DNA from: Leptolyngbya sp. O-77
GTDB taxonomy: Bacteria; Cyanobacteriota; Cyanobacteriia; Elainellales; Elainellaceae
Assembly (NCBI RefSeq): GCF_001548395.1
Contig: NZ_AP017367.1
Coordinates: 3,633,001-3,697,000, forward strand
Direction: 5' to 3'
Length of the DNA stretch: 64,000 nt
Position 1 is the stretch's first letter, and each line of letters begins with the position of its first letter. Below the pieces are notes generated by a model that saw nothing but the letters and a program-made list of their open reading frames with translations, had not been told where the DNA came from and ran no database searches. Made by a program: the position numbers and the translations under genes. Below, piece by piece: positions 7,643-17,081 of the stretch.

Positions 7643-9436
7643 CTAGACGCGGGCGGCGGCTTTGGCGGCTAGCGTTGCCAGACCAAAGCAGAGCAGCGCA
7701 TTTAGAGCCAGGAAACCACGGGCGATCGCCCCTGCCCCCAGCCCCGCCACCTGCGGATCGACCACCGCGCTAATGCCCAAACAGGCCGACACGCCCAGCG
7801 TTGCGCCGATGGCCACCCACTTGCCCCAGGAATGCCCCAGCAGCAGCGCCACCAGCCCAAACGGAATCAGCACACTGGCGAATAGGGGGTTCAGTGCTGC
7901 GCTGCCAGATACCGCGCCGCCCAGTTCGGGAATCGAGCTACCCAGGAGGCGGAAGGGATATTGCGGCAGATCGTAAATATAAAAGCCCCGGAAGGGGAAA
8001 AAGCCGCTGCTGCCCGCCACCAGCCCCAGCCCCAGCGACAAACTCAGCACGGGCACATAGCGCCGCAGCAGCCACGCCAGCAGATAGGACCCCAGCACCA
8101 TACCCAGCTTGGGTAGGAAAGCCACCGCGCCGCCGTCAAACCAGAAGCGTAGGTTGAGATAGCCGTTGTCGCGCAGCCAGCGCAGGAAGTCCTTCACGTC
8201 CAGGTTTTCTTGCTGGGCCAGGCGGACGGCGGCGTTGGCATCGAGCCGCCCTGCGCCGAAGTGGTTGAGCGGGTCTTCTGTGACCTGGCGGGCGGAGGAT
8301 TTGAGGATTTGGGCGATCGCCTCTGGCTCTGTCACGCCGACCGACTTCACCAGCGCAGCAACAGCGGCAACGTGGGGCGCGGCCATGCTGGTTCCCTGGA
8401 AGGCTCGAAACGCGGGTTCGCCCGTCTCCGGATCGATGGTCTGCTGCAAGATGCCGCCTGCGTCGTTTTCGCCCTCAAACGCGCCGCCCGGTGCGGCAAT
8501 GTCCACGCCCGCGCCAAAGTTAGAATAGGGTGCTTTCGCTCCGGTGGCATCCACGGCCGACACGGCAATCACGTTGCCATAGCGGGCTGGAAATCCGGCA
8601 GCATTCGTATTGGCGTTGCCCGCTGCGGCCACAATCACCACGCCTTTGCTGTGGGCATAGTCGATGGCATCGCGCATCACGCTCGCATCGCCGCCGCCGC
8701 CCAAGCTGAGGTTAATTACGTCGGCTCCGTGGTCGGCCGCAAAGCGAATCGCCTCGGCAATATCGGTGACAGTGCCGCCACCCTCAGCGCTCAGCACCTT
8801 CAGCGGCATCAGGCTGGCTTCGTAGGCAATGCCCGCCACACCGAGGTTGTTGTTGGTCGATTGGGCGATCGTTCCGGCAACGTGGGTGCCGTGGCCGTTG
8901 TCGTCGATCGCCTCTTCTCGGTCGTTCACAAAGTCGTAGCCAGGGACGAATTTCGTCTGCTGCAAATCGGGCACCGGCGCGATGCCCGTGTCGATCACGG
9001 CAATGGTCATGCCTGCGCCTTTGCTCTCGTTCCAGGCTGACTCCATCTGAATCGCCTGGAGATTCCACTGTTTGGGATAGTCCGGGTCGTTGGGCACGTC
9101 GAGCGTGCGGTAAATATAGTTGGGGTCGATGGATTCGGTGTAGCGGCGCAGATCGGAGCGGCGCAGCGCCTGCAGCGTCTGTTTGTCTCCCGGCAAAATG
9201 TAGACCTGCTCGGCTTGGGAGAAGGCGCTGTTGAGACGGGGCGTGATGCTGAACTGTTGGGCGATCGCCCCTAGCTGCTGCTCTACCTCTGCCGCCGCCA
9301 GATCATCTCGAAAATCCAGCACGATGGACTCGTACTCGCCCCGGCTGCCCAGCCCCGGCACCTGGCTCAGCGCCAAAATCAGCCCCGCCAAAAACAGTCC
9401 AACCCACCATATCTGCCCCCACCATGTCCGCCCCAT
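7643..9436 (-). CDS. membrane-anchored S8A subtilisin-like protease
   Basis: 597 residues. An N-terminal hydrophobic segment (VGLFLAGLILALSQV) acts as a signal or anchor. A propeptide-like region (about 35-105) is followed by the catalytic domain, with Asp149 in TIAVIDTGIAP, His182 in GHGTHVAGTIA and Ser350 in GTSMAAPHVAA. The oxyanion Asn is in VVAAAGNAN. After residue 420 come about five hydrophobic segments, which is unusual for a subtilase and suggests the protease domain is held on the outer face of a membrane. Substrate unknown. It stands alone, with htpX 270 bp downstream on the same strand. It is not closely related to the second subtilase at 19.4-20.8 kb, which lacks the membrane part. 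Confidence 0.92.
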   Translation of the reverse strand: MGRTWWGQIWWVGLFLAGLILALSQVPGLGSRGEYESIVLDFRDDLAAAEVEQQLGAIAQQFSITPRLNSAFSQAEQVYILPGDKQTLQALRRSDLRRYTESIDPNYIYRTLDVPNDPDYPKQWNLQAIQMESAWNESKGAGMTIAVIDTGIAPVPDLQQTKFVPGYDFVNDREEAIDDNGHGTHVAGTIAQSTNNNLGVAGIAYEASLMPLKVLSAEGGGTVTDIAEAIRFAADHGADVINLSLGGGGDASVMRDAIDYAHSKGVVIVAAAGNANTNAAGFPARYGNVIAVSAVDATGAKAPYSNFGAGVDIAAPGGAFEGENDAGGILQQTIDPETGEPAFRAFQGTSMAAPHVAAVAALVKSVGVTEPEAIAQILKSSARQVTEDPLNHFGAGRLDANAAVRLAQQENLDVKDFLRWLRDNGYLNLRFWFDGGAVAFLPKLGMVLGSYLLAWLLRRYVPVLSLSLGLGLVAGSSGFFPFRGFYIYDLPQYPFRLLGSSIPELGGAVSGSAALNPLFASVLIPFGLVALLLGHSWGKWVAIGATLGVSACLGISAVVDPQVAGLGAGAIARGFLALNALLCFGLATLAAKAAARV

Positions 9437-9618
9437 CGCTTCGACTCCCAGGAAGTGTTTCTTCCTAACGATAGCTCAGGCGCTAGAAGAGTTTGAGGAA
9501 GGAGTCAGAAAAAGCAACTCAAAACTCCCAACCCGCGATTGGATAAGGTTTGCCACATCCACCTTGTTATGCCGCGTTATGCCGCGAGCAGCTTCCCGCT
9601 GCTGTTTCTCCCGCACTC

Positions 9619-9745
9619 GCGGCAAAACTCGCGCACATCACGTGCGATCGCGCAAAATTCGCAGAGTTTTGTAAGCAGCAGCACTGCATCCGCAAACTCT
9701 CGCTATTCGGCTCCATCTTGCGCGACGACTTCAACCCAAACCCTA
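9619..9745 (+). pseudogene. truncated MNT-type nucleotidyltransferase (antitoxin-like) remnant
   Basis: The + frame reads LAHITCDRAKFAEFC and then IRKLSLFGSILRDDFNPN. That is the start of a minimal nucleotidyltransferase (MntA-like) protein, in which helix 1 leads to the G-S-x-L-R-x-D-F motif. The similarity stops after DDFNPN, just before the expected DVDVLVEF metal site, and no start codon fits well. No HEPN partner gene is present. Members of this family usually pair with a HEPN toxin, so this looks like the stump of a lost HEPN/MNT module. Confidence 0.6.
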
Positions 9746-9769
9746 GCAATGTCTATCACGGATACTTGA

Positions 9770-10309
9770 TTAGACAATCCGCTTCTCCAGGTATTGCCCA
9801 ATCATCTGCTGTTCACCTTCGCGGGTGATGATGGTTTGGCGGGTGCGATAGAGTTGCCCGATCAGCTTAATTTCTTCCTCGAAAGAAGAGCCTTTGTATT
9901 CGGTGCGGAGGCAGAGGGTTTGGGGATTGGTGAAGTAGTAGAGCGCGGTGACGGGCTTGGTAGTGGCAAAGCCGCGATCGCGATACAGCAGATTTCCCAT
10001 TGCGCCAAAGAGTGTGGAGCCTTTGGACTGGGTGCGTCCTGACACGGCTTCGGCGCTGTTCCACAGAACTTCGGTGCCGCAGGTGAGGCAGGTGTCGTCT
10101 TCTAGCTCGTGCAGGCGGGCGAGGTGGCGCAGTTCGTCGCAGCCCTGGCTCAAAAAACGGACTTGAATCTGGCTGACCATTTCTTTGGTTTCGCCGTCGG
10201 GCAGGGTGTAGTAGCGCCGCTCGGAGCGCCATTCGCCCGCGGATTGCTGGAAGAACTCGGCAATTTGGGAATCGCCCGTGGTCGTGGTCAAAGAAGTCTG
10301 AAACGTCAC
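9770..10309 (-). CDS. CpcS/CpeS-family phycobiliprotein bilin lyase
   Basis: The family attaches phycocyanobilin or related bilins to cysteines of phycobiliproteins. Features are EFFQQSAGEWRSERRYYTLP at the N-terminus, the central GNLLYRDRGFATTKPVTALY, and the C-terminal EEEIKLIGQLYRTRQTIITR followed by GEQQMIGQYLEKRI. All are hallmarks of this lipocalin-like fold. I choose the GTG at 10309, preceded by GAGG eight bases upstream, giving about 179 residues, the usual family size. The frame continues open to an ATG at 10543, but the extra residues do not resemble the family. Which lyase subtype (S, U or a pigment-specific variant) cannot be decided. It diverges from uvrB. No phycobilisome structural genes are nearby. 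Confidence 0.85.
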   Translation of the reverse strand: MTFQTSLTTTTGDSQIAEFFQQSAGEWRSERRYYTLPDGETKEMVSQIQVRFLSQGCDELRHLARLHELEDDTCLTCGTEVLWNSAEAVSGRTQSKGSTLFGAMGNLLYRDRGFATTKPVTALYYFTNPQTLCLRTEYKGSSFEEEIKLIGQLYRTRQTIITREGEQQMIGQYLEKRIV

Positions 10310-10566
10310 CGAACTGCCCTCACACTCACAACTAAGGTTAATAGAGCTAATGGGGAAACCTGCACTTTTGTCAACCAGTGCTTGTTCTTCTGTAATTCTT
10401 TTTAATATAACCCAGAGGGTGGGATTTGAGGGGCCCCTGAATGGGTAATTATTCTCAGCGATCGCCCAGGGATATTGTTCCCATCCAACCCCGAAAAGGG
10501 GCAAATCCGGCATGATGTAAGAAGGCCGCTTGTTCTCCGCCACTTAAAAGCTATCTAAAAACGGGT

Positions 10567-12627
10567 ATGTCATCGTTTAACATTCAGGCACCGTTTGAGC
10601 CGAAGGGCGACCAACCAAGGGCGATCGCCCAACTGACGGACTACATCCAGCAGGGACACCGCTATCAGACGCTGCTGGGCGCAACGGGCACGGGCAAAAC
10701 CCACAGCATCGCCCGCGTGATTCAAAACGTGGGCAAGCCGACGCTGGTGCTGGCGCACAACAAAACGCTGGCGGCGCAGTTGTGCAATGAGCTGCGAGAG
10801 TTTTTTCCCGACAATGCGGTGGAATATTTCATTAGCTATTACGACTATTACCAGCCGGAAGCCTACATTCCGGTGACAGATACCTACATTGCCAAAACGG
10901 CATCGATCAACGAAGAAATCGATATGCTGCGCCACTCTGCGACGCGATCGCTGTTTGAGCGCAAAGACGTGATCGTAGTGGCCTCCATTAGCTGTATTTA
11001 CGGATTGGGAATTCCGGCAGAGTATTTGAACGCATCGGTTCGCTTTGCCGTGGGCATGGAGACGGATCAGCGGCAGATCTTGCGCGATCTCTCCACCGTG
11101 CAGTATGAGCGCAATGATCTGGACGTGGGACGTGGCCGCTTCCGGGTCAAAGGTGATGTGCTGGAAATTGGCCCGGCCTATGAAGATCGCATCATTCGGA
11201 TTGAGTTTTTTGGTGACGAAATCGATGCGATTCGCTATATCGACCCGATCACGGGTGCGACGCTGCAAAGCATGGAATCGGTGAACATTTACCCTGCCAA
11301 ACACTTTGTCACGCCGGAGGATCGGCTAGAGGCGGCCTGCATCGCCATTCAGGATGAACTCAAAGAACGGCTGGCGGAATTGGAAAGCGAAAATAAGTTA
11401 TTGGAAGCCCAGCGGCTAGAGCAGCGCACCCGCTATGACCTGGAAATGCTGCGGGAAGTGGGCTATTGCAACGGCGTGGAAAACTATGCGCGGCACTTGG
11501 CAGGTCGCCCGGCCGGGTCGCCGCCGGAGTGTTTGCTCGACTATTTCCCCAAGGACTGGCTGCTGGTGATTGACGAATCGCACGTTACGCTGCCGCAGTT
11601 GAAGGGCATGTATAACGGCGATCGCGCTCGCAAAACCGTTCTGATCGAACACGGGTTTCGTCTGCCCAGCGCTGCCGACAACCGCCCCCTCAAGGACGAA
11701 GAATTCTGGCAAAAAGTGAATCAGTGCATTTTCGTATCAGCCACACCGGGCGACTGGGAGTTGCAGGTATCGGATGGCGTATTTGAAACGATTGGTGAAG
11801 GGAAGGATGCATCGAGCGTATATGTTCGAGGAACCGGGCGCGTGGTGGAGCAGGTGATCCGCCCGACGGGTGTGCTTGACCCAGAAATCTTCGTGCGGCC
11901 GACGGAGGGGCAGATCGATGACCTGCTGGGCGAAGTGCGCGATCGCGTGGAAAAAGGCGAGCGCACGCTGGTCACGACGCTGACCAAACGCATGGCCGAA
12001 GACCTGACTGAGTATTTGCAAGAGCGTGGTATTCGGGTGCGCTATTTGCATTCCGAAATCAATTCCATCGAGCGGATCGAAATCCTGCAAGATTTGCGTC
12101 AGGGTGCATTCGATGCGCTGATTGGTGTGAACCTGCTGCGGGAAGGATTGGACTTGCCAGAAGTGTCGCTGGTGGCGATTTTGGACGCAGATAAGGAAGG
12201 ATTTTTGCGGGCAGAGCGATCGCTCATTCAGACCATCGGCCGGGCAGCGCGACACGTCCGGGGTCAGGCCATTCTCTACGCCGACAATCTGACGGACAGC
12301 ATGGCAAAGGCAATCGAAGAAACCGAGCGCCGCCGCCAGATCCAGATGGAATACAACGAAAAGCATGGCATTACGCCCCAGCCGATTGTGCGCCGCCAGA
12401 ATAACGCGATTCTGCAATTTCTGGAAGTGTCGCGCCGCGTCAGCGCCCATGAGCTAGAGGAGATCATTGACCAGTCGGACGAGCTGCCGCTAGAAAACAT
12501 TCCTGATCTGATCGTGAAGCTAGAAGCCGAAATGAAAGAAGCGGCCAAAAAGCTAGAGTTTGAAGAAGCGGCCAAAATGCGCGACAAGATCAAACAATTG
12601 CGCGATCGCCTCACGGGTCGCCGTTAG
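10567..12627 (+). CDS. uvrB: excinuclease ABC subunit B
   Basis: UvrB verifies DNA damage in nucleotide excision repair, as partner of UvrA and then UvrC. Walker A is GATGTGKT (about residues 37-44). The damage-probing beta-hairpin is in ISYYDYYQPEAYIP. Helicase motif II is IDESHVTLPQ and motif VI is IQTIGRAARHVRG. The C-terminal UVR helix pair that binds UvrC is LEAEMKEAAKKLEFEEAAKM. At 686 residues it is slightly longer than the usual 660-675. The start MSSFNIQAPFEPKGDQP is the family start. The gene is followed by a GT2 gene 158 bp away, with no sign of a functional link. Confidence 0.98.
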   Translation: MSSFNIQAPFEPKGDQPRAIAQLTDYIQQGHRYQTLLGATGTGKTHSIARVIQNVGKPTLVLAHNKTLAAQLCNELREFFPDNAVEYFISYYDYYQPEAYIPVTDTYIAKTASINEEIDMLRHSATRSLFERKDVIVVASISCIYGLGIPAEYLNASVRFAVGMETDQRQILRDLSTVQYERNDLDVGRGRFRVKGDVLEIGPAYEDRIIRIEFFGDEIDAIRYIDPITGATLQSMESVNIYPAKHFVTPEDRLEAACIAIQDELKERLAELESENKLLEAQRLEQRTRYDLEMLREVGYCNGVENYARHLAGRPAGSPPECLLDYFPKDWLLVIDESHVTLPQLKGMYNGDRARKTVLIEHGFRLPSAADNRPLKDEEFWQKVNQCIFVSATPGDWELQVSDGVFETIGEGKDASSVYVRGTGRVVEQVIRPTGVLDPEIFVRPTEGQIDDLLGEVRDRVEKGERTLVTTLTKRMAEDLTEYLQERGIRVRYLHSEINSIERIEILQDLRQGAFDALIGVNLLREGLDLPEVSLVAILDADKEGFLRAERSLIQTIGRAARHVRGQAILYADNLTDSMAKAIEETERRRQIQMEYNEKHGITPQPIVRRQNNAILQFLEVSRRVSAHELEEIIDQSDELPLENIPDLIVKLEAEMKEAAKKLEFEEAAKMRDKIKQLRDRLTGRR

Positions 12628-12785
12628 ACCCCAAATTCACAAAACAATAAACAATTCAACGGTTAAATAAACAACCAAACCTCCTTCAAGTCCGCATCAC
12701 AGTTGCTTGAAACCTGTCTCTTCGCAGGGTCAGTTGATGGTGAAGTCTGGATTTCAAAACTATTCGTAGACCCATTCGCAACTCT

Positions 12786-13811
12786 ATGCACACCCACGTC
12801 ACGCCCATGATTGGACAGTTGAGATCGTCACAATCCAGCGATTTCCCCAAATACTCCATTGTGGTGCCTGTATACAACGAGGAGGCGAATATTCCAGAGC
12901 TATATCGCCGCGTCAGCGCAGTGATGGATTCGCTGGATGGAGACGCAGAGCTAATTCTGATTGATGACGGCAGTGGCGATCGCACGCTATCCATGCTGCG
13001 CGACCTGCATCAGCAAGACCCCCGCGTTCGCTATCTCAGCTTTGCGCGAAACTTTGGGCATCAGACAGCGGTGACAGCGGGGCTGCACTTTGCGCGGGGC
13101 GAGGCGGTGGTGACGATGGATGCCGATTTGCAAGACCCGCCGGAGCTGATCTTGCAACTGGTGGAGCAGTGGCAGCAGGGCTATCAGGTGGTCTACGCCC
13201 AGCGGACGCGCCGAAAAAAGGAAGGGCTGCTCAAGCGCGGGCTGGCCTACGGCTTCTACCGCATTTTGCGAAACCTGGCGGACGTGGACATTCCCACCGA
13301 CACGGGCGACTTTTGCCTGATGGATCGGGCTGTGGTGAACCTGCTGAACCGAATGCCAGAGCGCAACCGCTACATTCGCGGCCTCCGCGCCTGGGTGGGC
13401 TTTCGGCAGACGGCGGTGCTGTTTGACCGCGACCCCCGCTTTGCGGGCGAGGTGAAGTATACCTTCCGCAAGTCGCTGGCGCTGGCGATCAACGGGCTGG
13501 TGTCGTTTTCGATTATTCCCCTGCGGCTCTCGACCTATATGGGCATGGCGGCAGCGGCGATCGCCCTGCTGATGATGGGGCTGGTGGTTTACTGGCGCTT
13601 TTTTGAACCCAACTCACGGCTGACGGGCTTTGCCACGATTGCGATCGCCGTCTTTTTTCTGGGCGCGGTGCAGCTCATCTGCATCGGCATCTTGGGCGAA
13701 TACATCGGGCGCATCTACGAAGATGTGCGCGGCCGACCGCTCTACACGCTGGCCGAGGCAGGTGGCTTCGAGAATTTACCCAACCCCCAACCCCTAACCC
13801 CCAACCCCTAA
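12786..13811 (+). CDS. GT2-family polyprenyl-phosphate glycosyltransferase
   Basis: A DPM1/GtrB-like enzyme that moves a sugar from a nucleotide donor to a lipid phosphate at the membrane. The GT-A fold shows YSIVVPVYNEEANIPELYRR at the start, IDDGSGDRT, and the metal-binding MDADLQDPPE. Two C-terminal membrane helices (near 250-270 and 285-305) are followed by LGEYIGRIYEDVRGRPLY, typical of the family. The last dozen residues (NLPNPQPLTPNP) are encoded by a CCCTAAC-type repeat, so the natural stop has probably been displaced by repeat sequence. The ATG at 12786 is one of two near the start; MIGQLRSS nine codons in is an alternative. Confidence 0.9.
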   Translation: MHTHVTPMIGQLRSSQSSDFPKYSIVVPVYNEEANIPELYRRVSAVMDSLDGDAELILIDDGSGDRTLSMLRDLHQQDPRVRYLSFARNFGHQTAVTAGLHFARGEAVVTMDADLQDPPELILQLVEQWQQGYQVVYAQRTRRKKEGLLKRGLAYGFYRILRNLADVDIPTDTGDFCLMDRAVVNLLNRMPERNRYIRGLRAWVGFRQTAVLFDRDPRFAGEVKYTFRKSLALAINGLVSFSIIPLRLSTYMGMAAAAIALLMMGLVVYWRFFEPNSRLTGFATIAIAVFFLGAVQLICIGILGEYIGRIYEDVRGRPLYTLAEAGGFENLPNPQPLTPNP

Positions 13812-13816
13812 CCCCT
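13779..13816. repeat. CCCTAAC/CCCCAAC heptamer repeat at a gene end
   Basis: About five heptamers of the AACCCCT/AACCCCC type cover the last codons and stop of the GT2 gene. A shorter stretch of similar sequence lies near 30830-30842. Confidence 0.75.
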
Positions 13817-13818
13817 AG

Positions 13819-14922
13819 CTACTGGGCCACATCTGCGGGCTGACTTTCTGGCGCAGCCGAGCTAGCCAGCAGCGCCTCCAGCAGGTTGCCCCGATTGGTG
13901 CGAACCGTATCCACCGTTGCCTTGATAAAGCCTGCAATTGGCACTGCCACCAGCAACCCCAACACGCCGCCCACTTTTAGCCCGATATCCAGCGAAATCA
14001 GCATCCACACCGGGTTCAGCCCCGTTAATTCGCCCACAATGCGCGGGCCGATCAGGTTTTCGCAAATCTGGATAATCACCGCGCCGACGATCAGCACTTT
14101 TACACCCAGCCAAAAGTTTTGCAGCGCCAGCAGGGAACTGACGATGACCAGCGTCGTGCTGCCGCCAAAGGGAATCAGGCTGGCCGCACCGATGCCCAGC
14201 CCGAACAGTTCTGCCAGGGGAATTCGCAAAATCAGCATTGCCGCCGTTTGCGACAGGCCCATGATGGTGGCTAGCGTCGCCTGCCCCACAATGAAGCGCT
14301 CGAAGTTTTGCGGCAGCGATTGTCGAATGCGATCGCCCCACGGCGCGGGCAGCCAGCCCAAAATGCCCGCCCAAAGCTGTTCGCCCCGCAGCACCAGAAA
14401 GATGGTAAACACCACCGTCAGGAAGATATTCACAATGCTGCCGATGGCGCTAAAAACGAGGCTGATGACCTGTGTGGTGAGCGATCGCAGCACGCCCGTC
14501 AACCGCTCGATCTGCTGATTCAGCGTCGTACTCAGGTCTACCGGAATCTGCTGCTCAATCGCCCAGGCTTCCAGCGATTTCAACTGCTGCTGTCCCGATT
14601 TCAGCCAGTCCGGCAGGCGCGTCAACAGCTCGTTCGACTGGCGCAAGATCAGCGGCACGATAAACACCAGCAGCACGCTTAGCACGATCAGGAACAGCAG
14701 AAACACGACTCCAACGGCAATGCTCCGCCGCACCCCGCGCTGCTGCAAAAAGCGGATGGGATAGTCGAGCAAGAAAGAAATGAGCGTGGCGGCAATCAGA
14801 GTGCTGATCAGCGGCTGGAGCCATTGGGCAAACAGCAGCAGCAGCCAGGCGTTGAGAAACACGACGGGAAAGATCAGCCCAATCGTAAAAATGCGGGGTA
14901 ATCGACTCAACGACTCAAGCAT
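13819..14922 (-). CDS. AI-2E family (PF01594) transporter
   Basis: A polytopic membrane protein of the AI-2E exporter/UPF0118 superfamily. Members export autoinducer-2 or act in Na+/H+ exchange, and the substrate here is unknown. Visible are an N-terminal pair of helices (FTIGLIFPVVFLNAWLLLLF and LISTLIAATLISFLL), a long amphipathic middle region (about 95-150), and the conserved C-terminal block with LGIGAASLIPFGGS, ENLIGPRIVGELTGLNP and GLLVAVPIAGFIK. Length 367 is normal. It converges on the GT2 gene with a 7-bp gap, and sits 27 bp downstream of the hydrolase gene on the same strand, so the two may be co-transcribed. Confidence 0.9.
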   Translation of the reverse strand: MLESLSRLPRIFTIGLIFPVVFLNAWLLLLFAQWLQPLISTLIAATLISFLLDYPIRFLQQRGVRRSIAVGVVFLLFLIVLSVLLVFIVPLILRQSNELLTRLPDWLKSGQQQLKSLEAWAIEQQIPVDLSTTLNQQIERLTGVLRSLTTQVISLVFSAIGSIVNIFLTVVFTIFLVLRGEQLWAGILGWLPAPWGDRIRQSLPQNFERFIVGQATLATIMGLSQTAAMLILRIPLAELFGLGIGAASLIPFGGSTTLVIVSSLLALQNFWLGVKVLIVGAVIIQICENLIGPRIVGELTGLNPVWMLISLDIGLKVGGVLGLLVAVPIAGFIKATVDTVRTNRGNLLEALLASSAAPESQPADVAQ

Positions 14923-14949
14923 GAGGGACGCAGTGGCAAAAACCAGAAG

Positions 14950-16947
14950 TTAAGGCGCTTCTGATGATCCTATCGCGATGTCGCTCCGTTCGTCCGACTC
15001 GACGACGCTCGTGTCAATGTCCACGCTGCCCGGCGTGGGGATGGCGCGATAGAGAAACCGGATCGTGTCTCGCTCATCAAAGCGCTCTAGTTCCTTGCGG
15101 ACATCTTCTTCGCTGGGCGCAGTCACCTGCATTAAAAAGGGCAGCAGCTTGAATGTCGGTGTGTAAGTAAAAAAGTAGCCGCCATGTACGTCAATGCGTC
15201 CTGTCAGATAGAAGAATGTATTAATCGCGTCGATGGGAATCGCGGTGAACGGGTTGAGATCCAGGGCAACCGCGTTCACGCCCTTCATCTTGGAGCAGTC
15301 CAGGTAGCTGAAATTTTCAAACAAATCGTAGGCAGACGTGGGACGCACCGCCTGACGAGTCAAAATTGCGCCGCGAATCAGCAGAATCTTCAGTTGCTCT
15401 CGGCGGCGCTTGCGGCGGGGCGTTTTTTGGATTTCTTTCTCTGGGTTGGGTGGCAAAAACACGTTGCCCAGGCGCAGCCCCGACATTTCCACGCTGGGTT
15501 CGCTAAACCAGTTACCCAGGGTAGAGAGATAGCGCAACACAATGTCGCGATCGCTCGACATCAGGTAAATCTGTTCGCAGCGGCGGATGGCAGAGCGGAC
15601 GTAGTTGTTTCGCCCTTCGCGCAGCAACTCCAGCGGAATGTCGGGCGAGGCCAGAATCAGCTTGCCTAGCTTGAGGCAGTCGCCCAGTCCGTCCTCATTG
15701 GATTCCTGATCGTCTTTGCCAAAGCGATCCGACAGGACGCGCAGCACATTCACCAGCACCAGTCCGCCCATGCTGTGACCGATCAGGTTCACCAGTTTGC
15801 GATCGCGCTTGAGGGCCAGTTGGGCCCGCTCGTCTCGTTCTGGCAGTCCCATGTCCTGGAGCATGAGCCGCTTTAGTGACTTATCTAGCCGCCAGAAAAA
15901 CTCCGCCAGATCCGGTGCGCCATAGTGAATCGCCCGATAGCGATCGCGCTGATAGACCACCGACCGCAGCAGCATCAGCAGCGACAGCCACAGAAAGAAG
16001 ACCCCAGCGGCGATCGCCAGATGCCACTGCGGCCCCACATCCCGCACAAGGTCAATCTTCTCTGCCAGTTCCGTAATGCCAATCAGCACCACGCTGGGAA
16101 TGAAGCTGAGTAGCAGCAGGCTACCCAGAAATTTCATTAAAATTTCCAGGTTGCTCATCGAGTCGCGCATCAGCCCCCGGTTAAAAACGGGCTGTTCGCT
16201 GGGCCAGTGATAGCCGATATAGAGGTGGTCTTCGCCCAGCGTGTCGGTGGGTTCTGCGCCAGGTTTGGGGCGGGCATAGAGGTAATTGGCTTCGTCCGAG
16301 AGAAATTTGTAGAAGCCGCCCGCTGGGTTGGCGTAGCCGTGGGTTCGCAGGGTCAGGGCGCGGACTTTGCGCTGGTGGATGATCTCGGCCAGCTCATCGA
16401 CGTTAAACAGCGGGCGAAACAGCTTGGGATTGGGGAGCGATCGCTCGACTGCCAGCGACACCGATGCCGTGCTGACGACCAGAAACGTATTCTGGGTACA
16501 CCATTCGCCGCATTCGCCCTGCTTGCCCGCCTGCCCCAAATAGCGATACACCTCAAAGTTTCGCCCGATCGCCTTGGTAAACTCGCGTCGCTTCCAGCGG
16601 TTCAGCGTGTTGATGACGTAATCTTCGTCTACAAGCCGACAAAAGCCGGGATAGCGCTCCTGGCACTGGGCCCAGTCAAAGGCTTGGGCATAGGCTTTGA
16701 GTTCATCATGGAGCGCATCGGCGATCGCCCTGGGGTCGGGTTTTCCTAAATACACGGTTGAAGTTTCCCCATCGAGCGGCTTGTAGGCAAGCTGCACGAT
16801 CCGCGCCTTGGCCCACCAGTCCGAAAACGGGGCCGCGTTGGCCACAATGCCGCCCAGCCAGCGCTGATCATTCGTGCAGGACTCTCGCCCCTCTGGCGTT
16901 GCCGCCCAACTATAGGGAAGCGGCTCATCTAGTTTCAATGCACCCAT
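14950..16947 (-). CDS. large membrane-associated alpha/beta hydrolase (DUF900-like)
   Basis: 665 residues. The lipase-like nucleophile elbow is GHSMGG at about 390-395, preceded by KLVNLI, and a likely oxyanion strand is RTHGYANPAGGF near 201-212. Two hydrophobic helices (about 272-292 and 308-331) are inserted between these parts, so the enzyme is probably bound to a membrane with the active domain on one side. The C-terminal part (after 470) is poorly recognisable and includes a basic stretch TPRRKRRREQ. It resembles the DUF900 group of predicted esterases or lipases; the substrate is unknown. It is the probable first gene of a pair with the AI-2E permease (27-bp gap). Confidence 0.75.
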   Translation of the reverse strand: MGALKLDEPLPYSWAATPEGRESCTNDQRWLGGIVANAAPFSDWWAKARIVQLAYKPLDGETSTVYLGKPDPRAIADALHDELKAYAQAFDWAQCQERYPGFCRLVDEDYVINTLNRWKRREFTKAIGRNFEVYRYLGQAGKQGECGEWCTQNTFLVVSTASVSLAVERSLPNPKLFRPLFNVDELAEIIHQRKVRALTLRTHGYANPAGGFYKFLSDEANYLYARPKPGAEPTDTLGEDHLYIGYHWPSEQPVFNRGLMRDSMSNLEILMKFLGSLLLLSFIPSVVLIGITELAEKIDLVRDVGPQWHLAIAAGVFFLWLSLLMLLRSVVYQRDRYRAIHYGAPDLAEFFWRLDKSLKRLMLQDMGLPERDERAQLALKRDRKLVNLIGHSMGGLVLVNVLRVLSDRFGKDDQESNEDGLGDCLKLGKLILASPDIPLELLREGRNNYVRSAIRRCEQIYLMSSDRDIVLRYLSTLGNWFSEPSVEMSGLRLGNVFLPPNPEKEIQKTPRRKRRREQLKILLIRGAILTRQAVRPTSAYDLFENFSYLDCSKMKGVNAVALDLNPFTAIPIDAINTFFYLTGRIDVHGGYFFTYTPTFKLLPFLMQVTAPSEEDVRKELERFDERDTIRFLYRAIPTPGSVDIDTSVVESDERSDIAIGSSEAP

Positions 16948-17081
16948 GACGGTTCTCCTTCTGCGACCGTGGTTGATCCAGAACTCGCGGCGGCTTAAAA
17001 TTCCGCGCCAGGATATTCCCGAAATTTTAGAACCATGTGTCTGGTCTAGTGCAAGAAGTTAACAAAGCCTTAGGTCGGCGC

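Noticed and set aside
8210..9040. Long open frame on the plus strand
   Set aside because: It lies fully opposite the subtilase gene, whose catalytic motifs are unambiguous, and its composition is that of an antisense shadow.
10310..10543. N-terminal extension of the bilin lyase frame
   Set aside because: The added residues do not resemble the family, and the GTG at 10309 has a fitting ribosome site. Not fully excluded.
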